Origin: DASZTU01 sp035493835
GTDB lineage: Bacteria; Pseudomonadota; Alphaproteobacteria; Rhizobiales; Devosiaceae
NCBI GenBank assembly: GCA_035493835.1
Contig: DATJHO010000019.1
Span: 1 to 27,640, forward strand
Length of the DNA stretch: 27,640 nucleotides
Reading direction: 5' to 3'
In this document: piece after piece, positions 1-6,478 of the stretch
How the letters are laid out: each line of letters opens with the position of its first letter
Numbering within the stretch: position 1 is the stretch's first letter
Program-made: the position numbers and the translations under genes
Notes under the pieces: model-generated
The model's input: the letters and a program-made list of their open reading frames with translations, nothing else
What the model was told of the DNA's origin: nothing
The model's database searches: none

Positions 1-148
1 GGACGATATCCACCTGTTCCTCACCCCCGTCACTGTCGGCGGCGGCACCCCTGCCCTGCCCGACCTCCGCCTGGGGCTGGAATTGCTTGACGAGCGGCGG
101 TTCGGCAACGGCGCGGTGCATCTGCATTACCGGGTGCAGGCGGGTTGA
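1..148 (+). CDS. Dihydrofolate reductase / RibD C-terminal-like family protein, 3' end only
   Basis: Only the last 48 codons are in the window, in the frame starting at base 2 and ending in TGA at 146-148. The visible residues read like the end of the RibD_C/DHFR-like fold: a strand followed by a glycine-rich turn (FLTPVTVGGGTPALPD), then LELLDERRFGNGAVHLHYRV, where the RRF...G.VHL.YRV ending is typical of this family. Members are NADPH-dependent reductases; the substrate of stand-alone members is usually unknown. The start, the cofactor-binding half and the upstream neighbours lie outside the window, so the family call rests on the C-terminal strands alone. Confidence 0.6.
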   Translation, partial: DDIHLFLTPVTVGGGTPALPDLRLGLELLDERRFGNGAVHLHYRVQAG

Positions 149-172
149 GGGCACGGCGCCCCACACCCACGG

Positions 173-262
173 CGTCATCCCGGCGGACGCCGGGATCCAT
201 CTCCGGGCAACATTCCCCACGGTCGGAGCAAAAGATGGATTCCGGCGTCCGCCGGAATGACG
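173..262. repeat. Paired inverted repeat (GTCAT-CCGGCGGACGCCGG family)
   Basis: Arms at 173-203 and 233-262 are near-perfect reverse complements (core CCGGCGGACGCCGG, flanked by cgtcat and atccat), separated by about 30 bases. Each arm is also partly palindromic, so the whole can fold into a long stem with side hairpins. It sits directly after the stop of the partial gene and may act as a transcription end or an mRNA stabiliser. Such elements are common intergenic repeats in alphaproteobacteria. The rest of the 149-453 gap shows no gene; it should hold the promoter of the next gene, but I could not pick hexamers with confidence. Confidence 0.75.
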
Positions 263-453
263 GCCGAGTGGGGATAGGCCGCGCTCACATAGTCCCCCCG
301 CGGCCCCTCACGTCATCGCGACCCAAGCTGGCCAAACCTTAATCCCTCGAACCGGGAGTTAACGCCACCCGCCGGGGGGAAATGGCATTGTGGTCCTGTC
401 CTGATGCCGCCGGGCGAGCCCGAGTGGCGCGGGTCAGAGAATGAGGAATGACC

Positions 454-969
454 ATGTTTTCCGTTTCGAAAAAACTGTTGGCCGGCGCTGCAGCCGGCCT
501 GGCCCTGGTGATGACCGCCGGCGCCGCGATTGCCGCCCCCGCCGATGCGACCGCCAGCGTAAACGTCCGCTCCGGCCCGGGCGTCTCCTACCCGATCGTC
601 GGCACCCTTGCACCGGGCGAGGGCGTCAATGTCGGCCAGTGTGCATCGGGCTGGTGCCAGGTAACCGATAGCGGCGCCCCCGGTTGGGTGTCGGGCGCCT
701 ATCTCACAGGTGCCGAGGCGCCGAGCTATTACACGCCGACTTACTATGCCTCGAACTACTATGGCGCTGACGATTACTATGATGCGTTCCCGGACTATCC
801 GTGGGGCGGCTATGGCGGCTCCTATGGGCATTACGGCAGCGGTGGCGGCTACAGGTATAGCGGTGGCCACGCGTTTGGCGGTGGTGGCCATTCCATGGGC
901 GGCGGCCATTCCATGGGTGGCGGGGGCCACGGCGGCGGCGGGCACGGCGGTGGCGGCCACGGGCGCTAA
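454..969 (+). CDS. Exported SH3-domain protein with Gly/His-rich tail (paralogue 1 of 4)
   Basis: The 171-residue product begins with a signal peptide (about residues 1-28, ending AGAAIAA). One bacterial SH3 (SH3b) domain follows at about 32-85, with the hallmark VNVRSGPG, a C-ASGW-C pair and GWVSGAYL. The rest is low complexity: a Tyr-rich segment, then a Gly/His-rich tail with HSMGGG and HGGGG units. SH3b domains in exported bacterial proteins often bind cell-wall or other periplasmic targets; no enzyme domain is present. An in-frame ATG lies at 448, but GAGGA at 443-447 is well placed for 454. The His-rich tail could bind metal (inference). It is the first of four same-strand paralogues. 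A long minus-strand frame opposite it is a shadow. Confidence 0.8.
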   Translation: MFSVSKKLLAGAAAGLALVMTAGAAIAAPADATASVNVRSGPGVSYPIVGTLAPGEGVNVGQCASGWCQVTDSGAPGWVSGAYLTGAEAPSYYTPTYYASNYYGADDYYDAFPDYPWGGYGGSYGHYGSGGGYRYSGGHAFGGGGHSMGGGHSMGGGGHGGGGHGGGGHGR

Positions 970-1342
970 GGCCGGAGCTGCAAAGTAATCTATCCCCGCC
1001 AGTTTCCCCTGCCCTATTCTCGCCTCATCGCCCCGCCGAAGCGAGATCATGACGAGTGGTTGGCGGGGGGAGATCGGGTGTGCCGCGGGTCGCTGCGGCG
1101 CAGGTTTGAAATCCAGTGGCCGGCCCGTGATACTGCGGGCAGCCGCTTCCGTACCGGCACTTGCGAGCGCCGGTACAAGGATCGGGGCGCCTTCGCAAGA
1201 GGCGCCCGGGCGAGGGGGAAACGGGCCTGCCGGTCACCGGCAGCACCCGCTACGCCTTGCGCCCGGATCCGTAACGGGAGGCGGCGGCGCATCAAGGCAG
1301 CGTAGCCCTGGACGGATGCCTCAAAATCCCGGTCGCGATGGC

Positions 1343-1390
1343 GAGACATGTCTCACCATTCGGCACGACCCGGCCAGGAGACCATGTCTC
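1343..1390. promoter_or_regulatory. Twin GAGAC-GTCTC palindromes, possible operator
   Basis: GAGACATGTCTC at 1343-1354 is a perfect 12-base palindrome. GAGACCATGTCTC at 1378-1390 is the same palindrome with one extra central base. Centres are about 35 bases apart. Two copies of one palindrome in a gap upstream of a gene is the usual look of a dimeric regulator's binding sites, but no regulator gene is adjacent and the role is inferred. Confidence 0.35.
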
Positions 1391-1563
1391 GCCACCGCCC
1401 GCTTGCCTGATCCGAGTCGCGCCGGAGGGGCGGGTGCGCTCTTTTCGGACGTCCAATGAACCTTCGCGCAACGAACGTCCGGAGACCTATTGTCGGAGGG
1501 CCGGAACGCGTGCGCCGTTAACCGTGCGACTTTACTAAAACCTAAGGAACAAAAGAACTTCTT

Positions 1564-1595
1564 CGGACATTCATCGTAAAGAACAATGATGTCCG
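1564..1595 (+). other. Hairpin in the 5' region of the second SH3 gene
   Basis: CGGACAT-t-CAT at 1564-1574 pairs with ATGATGTCCG at 1586-1595, leaving one bulged base and an 11-base loop. A further CGGAC-AC-GTCCG inverted repeat at 1612-1623 abuts the ribosome site (GAGGAG, 1623-1628) of the next gene. Either could affect its translation or transcript stability. Confidence 0.45.
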
Positions 1596-1634
1596 CGGCC
1601 GCCCATGCCGCCGGACACGTCCGAGGAGAAATCG

Positions 1635-2420
1635 ATGTCCCTATTCATCAAGATCCTGGCCGGCGGCTTGGTGGGTGCCGTGCTGGCGCTGGGCGCGAGC
1701 GCGGCGCAGGCACAAACGGCAACCGCGACCGGCGCGGTCAATATTCGCTCGGGTCCGGGTATCAATTATCCGGTCGTGAACTCGCTGCAGCCGGGCCAGC
1801 AGGTCGAGATCCAGCGCTGCACGGGCAGCTGGTGCCTGGTGGCGGCGCCAGGTCCCGATGGCTGGGCCGCGCGGCGCTATCTCTCGAGCAGCACGGCCAC
1901 TATTTATGTGCAGCCGCAAGTTGTCGAGCCGTATTACGGCTACAACGACTATCCAGACTACGGCTACACCAACAACTATTACTATTCGAGCCCGCCGATC
2001 TATGTGACGCCACCCTTTTACGGCGGCTATTACAACCGGCCCTTCTACAACCGCCCACCCTATTATCGCCGCCCGCCCTATGACCGGCGGCCGGGCTACA
2101 ATCGTCCTGGCTACAATCGTCCCGGCGACCAGCGGCCGGGTATTCCGGGCGAGCGCCCGCGGCCGCCGCAGGTGGGCAATCAGGGCAACCCGCCCCCGGT
2201 GATAATTCAGCCCCCCGCGGGTGGTCCGCCGCCCGACAATTTGCGCCGGTATCGCCAGCGGCCTGGCAACCCACCCCCGATGATGCAGGGCGGTGGCGGC
2301 AACCCGCAGCGCTTCAACCGCGGTCCTCGCGTTGCTCCGCAGGGCGGTGGCAATTTCTGCGCGGTGAACCCTGCGGCGTGCGCAAGTCGCGGCGGCGGCC
2401 GGCAGGGGCGCAACCAGTAG
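1635..2420 (+). CDS. Exported SH3-domain protein with Pro/Tyr/Arg-rich tail (paralogue 2 of 4)
   Basis: The 261-residue product starts at the ATG placed six bases after GAGGAG (1623-1628); a longer frame from 1605 lacks such a site. A signal peptide covers about residues 1-26 (ASAAQA). One SH3b domain follows at about 28-84 (VNIRSGPGINYPVV, C-TGSW-C, GWAARRYL), close to the first paralogue. The remaining two thirds is low complexity: a Tyr-rich stretch, repeated units such as YNRP, YYRRPP and GYNRPG, then Pro/Gly/Arg-rich sequence with two cysteines near the end (NFCAVNPAACAS). Such a tail suggests an extended, basic, possibly surface-associated arm (inference). A 344-codon frame on the opposite strand is a shadow. 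Confidence 0.8.
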   Translation: MSLFIKILAGGLVGAVLALGASAAQAQTATATGAVNIRSGPGINYPVVNSLQPGQQVEIQRCTGSWCLVAAPGPDGWAARRYLSSSTATIYVQPQVVEPYYGYNDYPDYGYTNNYYYSSPPIYVTPPFYGGYYNRPFYNRPPYYRRPPYDRRPGYNRPGYNRPGDQRPGIPGERPRPPQVGNQGNPPPVIIQPPAGGPPPDNLRRYRQRPGNPPPMMQGGGGNPQRFNRGPRVAPQGGGNFCAVNPAACASRGGGRQGRNQ

Positions 2421-2428
2421 CCGTGGCC

Positions 2429-2456
2429 GGCGGATCCCCGCTGGCCGGGATCCGCC
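2429..2456 (+). terminator. Strong 10-base-pair hairpin after paralogue 2
   Basis: GGCGGATCCC at 2429-2438 pairs perfectly with GGGATCCGCC at 2447-2456 around an 8-base loop, eight bases after the stop codon. There is no T-run directly after it, so it may be a transcription pause or a 3'-end stabiliser more than a classical intrinsic terminator. Confidence 0.5.
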
Positions 2457-2562
2457 CGCCGGTAAACCGAGATAGCTTTTCCCCCGGCTCCAGAGGGGTG
2501 TAACAGTGCATCGATCAAACCGCTCCGGCAAAGGCGGCGGGCGCACGGCGAGGAGTTTCGAA

Positions 2563-2910
2563 ATGGCAAGCGCAAGACCGGTCTTTGGCGTGCTCCTCGC
2601 GTTGGCGGCCTTTGGCGCGCTCACCAGCGCGGCGCTCGCGGCCCCCACCGCCCGCGCCACCGGCACGCTCACCATCTATTCCGGGCCCGGCTATGGCTAC
2701 GTCCCGATCGGCCAATTGCCGGACGGCAGCCGGGTGACGCTCGCCGAATGCACGCCTTCGGGCCGCTGGTGCCGCATCGATCAGCCGCCGGGCGGCTGGG
2801 TGGTCGGCAGCTATCTCGTGGGCTCCCCCGCCAAGGTGCAGGCGACCCCATATCGGCCACTGGTCAATCCATTCTTCGACCCGTTCCGGCCACATTTTCG
2901 GCCTTATTGA
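2563..2910 (+). CDS. Exported SH3-domain protein, short (paralogue 3 of 4)
   Basis: The 115-residue product starts at the ATG seven bases after AGGAG (2551-2555). A signal peptide covers about residues 1-26 (LTSAALA) and the SH3b domain about 28-88: LTIYSGPGYGYVPIGQLPDG, C-TPSGRW-C, GGWVVGSYLVG. The SGPG turn and the Cys/Trp-Cys pair match the first two paralogues, but the typical R before SGPG is Y. The tail is short (about 30 residues) and rich in Pro, Phe and Arg (NPFFDPFRPHFRPY). It is essentially a stand-alone exported SH3 domain; the ligand is unknown. Confidence 0.8.
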   Translation: MASARPVFGVLLALAAFGALTSAALAAPTARATGTLTIYSGPGYGYVPIGQLPDGSRVTLAECTPSGRWCRIDQPPGGWVVGSYLVGSPAKVQATPYRPLVNPFFDPFRPHFRPY

Positions 2911-2916
2911 TCGAGG

Positions 2917-2938
2917 AGGCCCTGCTTGTTGCGGGCCT
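2917..2938 (+). terminator. Possible weak hairpin terminator between paralogues 3 and 4
   Basis: AGGCCC (2917-2922) pairs with GGGCCT (2933-2938) with a 10-base loop, followed by TTATC. The stem is short and the T-run poor, so it could be attenuation or chance. Confidence 0.3.
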
Positions 2939-2972
2939 TATCAATTTGCGGGCGAACCAAAGGAATTTTTCC

Positions 2973-3302
2973 GTGAGAACAAACCAGATTGTGGTTTCGA
3001 TGGCCGTGGCGGCGTTCGCGCTTCTCGGGCTGGCCGGTACCGCTTCAGCGGCCAGCGGCGGCGCCTATGCGAGCGACAATATCAGCATTTACGAGCTGCC
3101 CCGCGCCCGGGCCAACGAGATCGTCGGCATGCTGCAGGCCGGTGAGCAGGTCGCCATCGATCGCTGTACGCCGTCGCAAAAGTGGTGCCGGGTGTTCCAT
3201 GATGGCCGGACCGGCTGGGTGCCGGGCTCCTATCTGATTGGCGCGGCGACCAAGAACAACGAAACCCCGCTGCCCTCGCTGACCTCCCCGGGGTTCCACT
3301 AA
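2973..3302 (+). CDS. Exported SH3-domain protein, diverged (paralogue 4 of 4)
   Basis: The 109-residue product is read from GTG at 2973, eight bases after AAGGA (2960-2964); this gives a clean signal peptide (about residues 1-26, GLAGTASA), which a longer frame does not. The SH3b domain spans about 30-92: ISIYELPRARANEIVGMLQAG, C-TPSQKW-C, GWVPGSYLIG. It is the most diverged copy: the SGPG turn has become ELPR, while the C-TPS..W-C and G-W-P-GSYL blocks match paralogue 3. Copies 3 and 4 therefore look like the closer pair. The gene converges with the minus-strand gene ending at 3316. Confidence 0.75.
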   Translation: MRTNQIVVSMAVAAFALLGLAGTASAASGGAYASDNISIYELPRARANEIVGMLQAGEQVAIDRCTPSQKWCRVFHDGRTGWVPGSYLIGAATKNNETPLPSLTSPGFH

Positions 3303-3315
3303 GCGCGCGCTCGCC

Positions 3316-3765
3316 TCACTCGACGCGCAGTCGCTCGACGTCGATCCCGCGGGCCAAAAGGGGCTCGCGGGCGCGGCGCACCATCATCTCGTTGAGTCCG
3401 TAAAGGGCGATCGCGGCCACGGCGAGGGCAATGCCAAAACCTTGGAGGCCGTTTTGCGTGGCAGCGAGGATCGCCGCGAGCACCCCGACCAGCGTTCCGC
3501 CGGCGAGCACGATGAAGCGGCGATCGCTGTCAACCTGAAGATTGCGCGCACCCGAGAGCAGCAGATCGCGCAACTCCTCGTCCGACATCGCCGAGAGTTC
3601 GCGATTAGTCCCCTCGCGGCGAATGGTGGCCATGTAAGCGTCGACCCGCCTGAGCATCACCGTCTCGCGCTCATCGGCAACCCGCCGGCGCGACCCGCGC
3701 ATCAACGCACCCGCCACCAGCGCAAGCAGCGCCAGCACCAGTCCGAACTCGAGCACGATGCCCAT
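3316..3765 (-). CDS. Small membrane protein of unknown function
   Basis: The product (149 residues from the ATG at 3765, preceded by GGGAGGGG) is not a family I recognise. A hydrophobic segment sits at the N-terminus (about residues 2-22), followed by a basic RGSRRR stretch and a charged cytoplasmic-looking region with repeated E/R residues (RRVDAYMATIRREGTNRELSA). Two more hydrophobic segments come near the C-terminus, separated by ATQNGLQGFG. A longer frame would need a TTG at 3822 with no good ribosome site. It lies 78 bases downstream of the EamA transporter on the same strand and could be co-transcribed with it. Confidence 0.6.
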   Translation of the reverse strand: MGIVLEFGLVLALLALVAGALMRGSRRRVADERETVMLRRVDAYMATIRREGTNRELSAMSDEELRDLLLSGARNLQVDSDRRFIVLAGGTLVGVLAAILAATQNGLQGFGIALAVAAIALYGLNEMMVRRAREPLLARGIDVERLRVE

Positions 3766-3843
3766 TGGTCGGCCCCCTCCCTTGTTCCCCCAATAGGTGC
3801 TGCCAAAATCGCCGGAGTTCAAGACAACTGAGGTCCGGAAGGC

Positions 3844-4785
3844 TTACTCGCGGGGACCCAGGGCCTCGGCCGGGCCCGGCTTATGGGTGGAACGTCGACG
3901 CTCGCGTGCCATCACGACCAGCCCCGCACCTACGATCACGGCCGCGCCAAGAAGCGAAATGGGATCGATCAGATGCCCGAAAACGACAAAGCTCAGCGTG
4001 ATACCCCATGGCAGCGAAAAATAGCTGAAGGGCTGCAGCAAGCTCGCCGGCGCCATCGACAGGGCCATCATCATCAGGCCGTGGCCGGTGCACATGGTCA
4101 CCATCAGCACGATGGCGAGCAACCAGGCCCTGAGGTCCATCGGCTGCCAGTGGAGGATGCCCACGGCCGAAGAGAGCAGGAGACCCACAACCCCAACATA
4201 GACCATGCTGGTCGCGGTGGGATCCTGGCTCGAGACCTTGCGTGTCAGGGTGATATAGACGGCATAGGCCAGCGCCGAGCCCAGCGCGAACATCACATCG
4301 GCATCGATCGGAAGCCCTCCCGGCCGCACGATCACCAGCGCGCCGAGAAAGCCCACCCCCACGGCGATGAGCCGGAACGGCCCTACCCGTTCGCCCAGCA
4401 ACGGAACCGCCAGCAGCGTGACGAGCAGCGGGTAGACGAGCGAAATCGCCTGCAGCTCGGCGAGCGGCACAGTCCGGATGGCGAGCGCATAGAGCCAGAT
4501 ATCGGCCATCAGCAGCACACCACGCAGGGTCTGCAGCAACGGGACTTTCGACTTGAGGGCGTGCCGCAATGGCGCCTGGCGCAAGGCAAGGAACAGCGAA
4601 AGCGCGGCAAACGCCCAGTAGCGGATCATCACCACCTGGAAAGACGAATAATCCTGCACCAGGATCTTGGAAACCGCATCCTGGATGCCGAGCACAACGA
4701 CCGCGACTACACTCAGCAGAATGCCGCGACGAACATTGTCGCCGGCTCGGACGCCGTTAGGGGCGACCGCATTGGCCTCACTCAT
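3844..4785 (-). CDS. EamA/DMT-family inner-membrane transporter
   Basis: The 313-residue product has about ten hydrophobic segments arranged as two EamA-type five-helix repeats, the usual length for the drug/metabolite transporter superfamily. The first repeat starts ILLSVVAVVVLGIQDAVSKILVQDYSSFQVVMIRYWAF, and the centre has the typical helix-4/5 pattern AISLVYPLLVTLLAVPLLGERVGPFR. A charged C-terminal tail (RERRRSTHKP) should be cytoplasmic. Family members export or import small metabolites, and the substrate cannot be read from sequence. It resembles the subgroup often annotated as S-adenosylmethionine-type permeases, but I would not assign that. The frame on the opposite strand is a shadow. 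Confidence 0.85.
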   Translation of the reverse strand: MSEANAVAPNGVRAGDNVRRGILLSVVAVVVLGIQDAVSKILVQDYSSFQVVMIRYWAFAALSLFLALRQAPLRHALKSKVPLLQTLRGVLLMADIWLYALAIRTVPLAELQAISLVYPLLVTLLAVPLLGERVGPFRLIAVGVGFLGALVIVRPGGLPIDADVMFALGSALAYAVYITLTRKVSSQDPTATSMVYVGVVGLLLSSAVGILHWQPMDLRAWLLAIVLMVTMCTGHGLMMMALSMAPASLLQPFSYFSLPWGITLSFVVFGHLIDPISLLGAAVIVGAGLVVMARERRRSTHKPGPAEALGPRE

Positions 4786-4982
4786 TCACTGCACCAGAAT
4801 CTGGAGATGTCGATTCGAGGCGAAAGCGCCCGCCCAAGATGGCAGGGGCTCATAGCATGTTCACCGTTAGTGTGGACCAATTTGATGCCCTGATTTCGGG
4901 AAATCCGATTTAGGGCGCGCTCGTCACGCCGCTGGCAATGCAACGAATGCCCCGCGCGATCAACTACACTATATTCGGCAGG

Positions 4983-5708
4983 ATGAGCTGCACACCGATC
5001 TCCAAGCGAGCCCGAGAACCACGCCATCCAAACCGGGGGCTCGGCATTCTTTTGTCACTAGCGTTGATCTTGCTTCCGGGGTCGGCGACCCTCGCAGGGA
5101 CAGTGGCGGAGGGCACCGGCGAAAGCCCAAAATCCTTCAAGGACTGGCTCAGCGCCTGCCAGCCGAATGGCTACTGCGCGGCAATGACTTATGCCACGCG
5201 CGGCCCGGGTGGCCCCTCGGACTACGTCCTGCGTGTGGGCCGGCAAGCGCAACAGACATATTGGGAGCTCTCCTTTGCGCCGCTCGCCAAGGTCGATCCA
5301 GCCAAGGGGATGGTCGTGACGGTCGGCAAGGAGGCGGCGAGCTTTGTGTTCCCTGATCAGGTCGCGCCCTACGGTTCGGTGAACGACTTCTTTTTCCTCG
5401 GCCCCGCGGCCCAGTCCGTGCTCGACAAGCTCGTCCATGCCGGGTCGGCGGAAATTCGGTTCACCGACACCGGCGGCAGGGAAGAAGGTGTTACCTTTTC
5501 CTTGGACGGGATTGGTGCGGCGCTGATCTGGATCGATGGGCTACAGGGCCGGATCGGCTCTGAGCGCGTGGCCGAGGCGCCACCCTATGGGCTATTCCGG
5601 GCGGACGTGCTGGGCGCAAGCTGGATGGAGCCCGCCCTCGCCTTTTTCCAGTGTTCCCCTTATCTCGATTGCGACGGTGACAAGATTCGGCAACCATCCG
5701 CCCCATGA
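4983..5708 (+). CDS. Exported DUF1176/IalB-like protein
   Basis: The product has a basic N-terminus, a hydrophobic export segment (GILLSLALILLPGSATLAG) and a mature part beginning FKDWLSACQPNGYCAAMTY. This F-DW...C...C pattern resembles invasion-associated-locus-B and DUF1176 proteins. The later segment FSLDGIGAALIWIDGLQGRIG fits the DUF1176 motif of similar form. Function is unknown; a periplasmic location is inferred. Four cysteines are visible in the mature region (two near the start, two in CSPYLDC near the end), suggesting disulfides. The start is uncertain: ATGs at 4938, 4947 and 4983 all lack a clear ribosome site. I chose 4983 because it gives the shortest n-region. The stop overlaps the next start (ATGA at 5705). 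Confidence 0.6.
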   Translation: MSCTPISKRAREPRHPNRGLGILLSLALILLPGSATLAGTVAEGTGESPKSFKDWLSACQPNGYCAAMTYATRGPGGPSDYVLRVGRQAQQTYWELSFAPLAKVDPAKGMVVTVGKEAASFVFPDQVAPYGSVNDFFFLGPAAQSVLDKLVHAGSAEIRFTDTGGREEGVTFSLDGIGAALIWIDGLQGRIGSERVAEAPPYGLFRADVLGASWMEPALAFFQCSPYLDCDGDKIRQPSAP

Positions 5709-6478
5709 CAACGACCTCATCATCCCGCGGCATCGCCCTGGTGACCGGCGCTGCCGATCGCATCGGCGCCGTGCTGGCCAACCGGCTCGCCGCGGAGGGC
5801 TTTGCCGTGGTCGTTCACCATCGCGACTCGGACGACAACGCAGCCGCACTTGTCGCCGCGATCCATTCGGCCGGGGGTAGTGCGGCGGCGGTCAGGGCCG
5901 ACTTCACGGCACGGTCGGAACGTGCCGGGCTGATTGCAGCGGCGGCGGAGATCTTCGGACCGCTCAGTGTGCTCGTCAACAATGCGTCCGTGTTTGAGCG
6001 CGACAGCATCGCTGATGTGGACGAGGCCCTATGGGATTCCCATTTTGCGGTCCATGCCGAAGCCCCGGTGTTTCTTGCCCGCGATTTCGCCGCGCAGCTG
6101 CCGCCGGGGACCGAAGGCAACATTGTCAACATCATCGACGAACGGGTGCTGCACCTTTCGCCGGCCTATCTGAGCTACACCCTGTCCAAGGCGACCCTCT
6201 GGGCGGCGACACAAACTTTGGCCCAGTCGCTGGCACCGCGCATCCGCGTAAATGCCATCGGTCCCGGCCCGACATTGCCGCACAAACGACAAACCGAGGC
6301 GCAATTTCGGGCGACGAGCGCCCGGACGCCGCTCGGCCGGGGCACCATGCCCGGCGAGGTTGCCGACGCGCTGATGTTTCTCCTAAACGCCCCCTCGATC
6401 ACCGGGCAAATGCTCGCCCTCGATGGTGGCCGTCATATAGAATGGCCCGAACGAAGCGGCCCTACGCCACGACAATGA
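5705..6478 (+). CDS. SDR-family oxidoreductase, pteridine-reductase/FolM-like
   Basis: The 257-residue product is a complete short-chain dehydrogenase. The nucleotide-binding turn is TGAADRIG (T14, G15, R19), the TGxxxRxG form typical of pteridine reductases and not the common TGxxxGxG. NNAS follows at about 92-95. The active-site set is D145, Y158 and K162 (YTLSK), with Asp where ordinary SDRs have Ser, again as in PTR1/FolM. The C-terminal GQMLALDGGRH is standard. It should reduce dihydropterin- or dihydrofolate-like substrates with NADPH in the cytoplasm; exact substrate unknown. It overlaps both neighbours by four bases (ATGA), so translation of the three genes is probably coupled. Confidence 0.8.
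   Translation: MTTTSSSRGIALVTGAADRIGAVLANRLAAEGFAVVVHHRDSDDNAAALVAAIHSAGGSAAAVRADFTARSERAGLIAAAAEIFGPLSVLVNNASVFERDSIADVDEALWDSHFAVHAEAPVFLARDFAAQLPPGTEGNIVNIIDERVLHLSPAYLSYTLSKATLWAATQTLAQSLAPRIRVNAIGPGPTLPHKRQTEAQFRATSARTPLGRGTMPGEVADALMFLLNAPSITGQMLALDGGRHIEWPERSGPTPRQ

Larger units (their letters stand above)
970..1634 (+). other. 665-base non-coding gap rich in inverted repeats; possible ncRNA or long 5' leader
   Basis: No convincing gene is present; open frames on both strands are arginine/proline-rich without family resemblance. The stretch 1083-1306 contains consecutive perfect hairpins: 1123-1140 (GCCCG/CGGGC), 1151-1176 (GTACCGGC/GCCGGTAC), 1185-1207 (GGGCGCC/GGCGCCC), 1227-1243 (CTGCCG/CGGCAG), and a longer-range stem between 1249-1255 and 1300-1306 (GCTACGC/GCGTAGC). 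Further on are two GAGAC..GTCTC palindromes (1343-1354, 1378-1390) and three CGGAC/GTCCG inverted repeats up to the next ribosome site. It does not look like tmRNA, RNase P RNA or SRP RNA to me. It could be an unannotated structured RNA, a repeat element, or a leader of the next gene. Confidence 0.35.

Noticed and set aside
313..1050. 245-codon minus-strand frame opposite the first SH3 gene
   Set aside because: Alanine/glycine-rich antisense shadow of a GC-rich gene with signal peptide and SH3 domain; no ribosome site or family.
1083..1306. tmRNA, RNase P RNA or SRP RNA in the hairpin-rich gap
   Set aside because: No conserved core of any of these was recognised; a T-arm-like GGTTTGAAATCC at 1103 lacks a matching tRNA-like fold.
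1047..1459. Frames on both strands in the 970-1634 gap
   Set aside because: Arg/Pro-rich, mutually overlapping and without motifs; hairpin structure explains the sequence better.
1546..1579. EcfG-type (GGAAC-N16/17-CGTT) promoter upstream of the second SH3 gene
   Set aside because: The best match is AGAAC-N16-CGTA with errors in both boxes; a perfect GGAAC nearby has the wrong spacing.
1641..2675. 344-codon minus-strand frame
   Set aside because: Antisense to the Pro/Tyr/Arg-rich SH3 gene; composition is explained by its codon bias.
3883..4893. 336-codon plus-strand frame opposite the EamA transporter
   Set aside because: Gln/His/Arg-rich shadow; the minus strand encodes a clear membrane protein.
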